DNA of 64,000 nt, taken from assembly GCF_003403035.1 (NCBI RefSeq), contig NZ_QURN01000016.1:1-64000 (forward strand), read 5' to 3'. Positions 63,415 to 64,000 of the stretch are shown here, in pieces (the stretch's first letter is position 1; every line of letters begins with the position of its first letter). This stretch comes from Mesorhizobium denitrificans. Lineage in GTDB: Bacteria; Pseudomonadota; Alphaproteobacteria; Rhizobiales; Rhizobiaceae. The notes below the pieces were generated by a model. That model was given only the letters and a program-made list of their open reading frames with translations. It had not been told where the DNA came from and did not search any database. A program made the position numbers and the translations under genes.

Positions 63415-64000
63415 AATTCGGATCGATACTGGTTGAGCAGGCAGAGGGCACAATTCTCGCGCACTCCGTCGCCGTCGGCGACAAAATGATGCGCAAAGCG
63501 CGTACGCTTTCCGGTGAAGATATTGCGGAACTTATCGCTGCTGGCGTGAAGGAAGTCATTGTCGCGCGTCTCGACCCTGACGACATAAACGAGGACACCG
63601 CCGCGCTGATGCTTGTCGAGGCAATGCGCTTTTCCGGCATCGATGCAAAGCCGCCTGCCACTGGCCGCGTCAATCTCCACGCCCAACACGCGGGCGTTCT
63701 CGTGGTCGATGAAGCGGCAATTCAAGCGCTCAACGCGATTGATCCCGCAGTGACAATTGCGACCCTGGCGCAGCACGCGCCCGTCGAAACCGGCCGCATG
63801 GTCGCGACGGTGAAAATCATCCCCTATGCCGTGCCGCGAGACATCTTGGATCGCGCGCTCAGGGCCATCAGAACAACCGACATTTTCGCGGTGCATCCGT
63901 ACAGGAGCATGACGGTCGGCCTTGTGCAGACCACGCTACCCGGCGTGAAGCCGAGCGTGCTCGACAAGACTGTGCGTGTCACTGAAACGCGCCTCGCTCG
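63411..64000 (+). CDS. Molybdopterin-binding domain protein (MoeA-type N-terminus), partial
   Basis: A TTG start at 63411 overlaps the XdhC-C stop (TTGA) and opens a frame that runs past the right edge (about 196 residues seen). The sequence KFGSILVEQAEGTILAHSV, RTLSGEDIAELIAAGVKEV and RVNLHAQHAGVLVVDE resembles the N-terminus of the bifunctional MobA-like/molybdopterin-binding proteins found after XdhC in Mo-hydroxylase clusters. The nucleotidyltransferase half, if present, lies beyond the window. Confidence 0.85.
   Translation, partial: MKFGSILVEQAEGTILAHSVAVGDKMMRKARTLSGEDIAELIAAGVKEVIVARLDPDDINEDTAALMLVEAMRFSGIDAKPPATGRVNLHAQHAGVLVVDEAAIQALNAIDPAVTIATLAQHAPVETGRMVATVKIIPYAVPRDILDRALRAIRTTDIFAVHPYRSMTVGLVQTTLPGVKPSVLDKTVRVTETRLA

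Noticed and set aside
62467-63453. Minus-strand frame opposite the XdhC genes
   Set aside because: Antisense to two genes with clear XdhC motifs.
1-64000. tRNA, rRNA, CRISPR or insertion sequences
   Set aside because: No tRNA T-loop/anticodon arrangement, rRNA core, repeat-spacer array or transposase frame was found by reading the gaps and frames; a tRNAscan-SE or Infernal run would confirm this.

Overview
The window is a stretch of chromosome from an alphaproteobacterium of the order Hyphomicrobiales (Rhizobiales), most like a Phyllobacteriaceae or Brucellaceae relative; the genus cannot be fixed from the sequence alone. The evidence is the gene content: CckA, DivK and PleD cell-cycle proteins, the Rrf2-type iron regulator RirA, an Irr-type iron control element, the alphaproteobacterial F1-ATPase zeta subunit, an NDUFA12-like Complex I subunit, and several families largely restricted to this class (DUF3126, DUF3572, DUF2155, BTLCP peptidases). 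Genes are tightly packed, often with 4-bp start/stop overlaps. No rRNA, tRNA, CRISPR array, insertion sequence or prophage was found.

Layout. 1-5.5 kb: 3' end of tuf with its terminator, a secreted ClpP-fold protein, a FliO-like protein, the hybrid kinase CckA and a HAD phosphatase. 5.5-16 kb: propionyl-CoA carboxylase beta subunit, glyoxalase I, a double cold-shock protein, a DUF192 protein, hydrolases, enoyl-CoA hydratase, CysE, a gamma-carbonic anhydrase-like protein, a BTLCP peptidase, and a PilZ and a PAS protein. 16-24.5 kb: rhomboid protease, CBS protein, GatB, a CAP lipoprotein, NDUFA12 and DUF2155 proteins, DinB, and the divK-pleD pair.

24.7-34.7 kb is the most unusual part: five consecutive, co-oriented genes each encode a protein of about 630-670 residues with N-terminal TPR repeats and a complete GT41 (O-GlcNAc transferase/SPINDLY-type) catalytic domain. 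No other sugar gene is nearby. The block is bounded by a strongly structured intergenic stretch at its 3' end and carries a perfect palindrome between the second and third transcribed genes.

34.9-46.3 kb: rpmG, a purC-purS-purQ group with a small lipoprotein, the zeta subunit, an HpaI-type aldolase, a REP-like inverted repeat, a VOC protein with a possible Tat leader, RirA, tyrS, anmK and accessory enzymes. 46.5-53.5 kb: a full Fe-S assembly operon (NifS/IscS-like desulfurase, sufB, C, D, S, T, A) preceded by a near-consensus iron control element and carrying three hairpins before sufB. 53.5-59.5 kb: TfoX-like protein, dusA, purB, and a minus-strand cluster of a substrate-binding protein, a P1-family peptidase, a DUF2259 protein and a small membrane protein. 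59.6-64 kb: flavin reductase, then CoxD/CoxE/XdhC-type maturation genes for a molybdenum hydroxylase, running off the right edge.

Connecting themes are inference: CckA-DivK-PleD link cell cycle and c-di-GMP, and the PilZ protein may read that signal; RirA and the iron control element together suggest iron control of Fe-S assembly; the five transferases probably modify proteins, with unknown targets.
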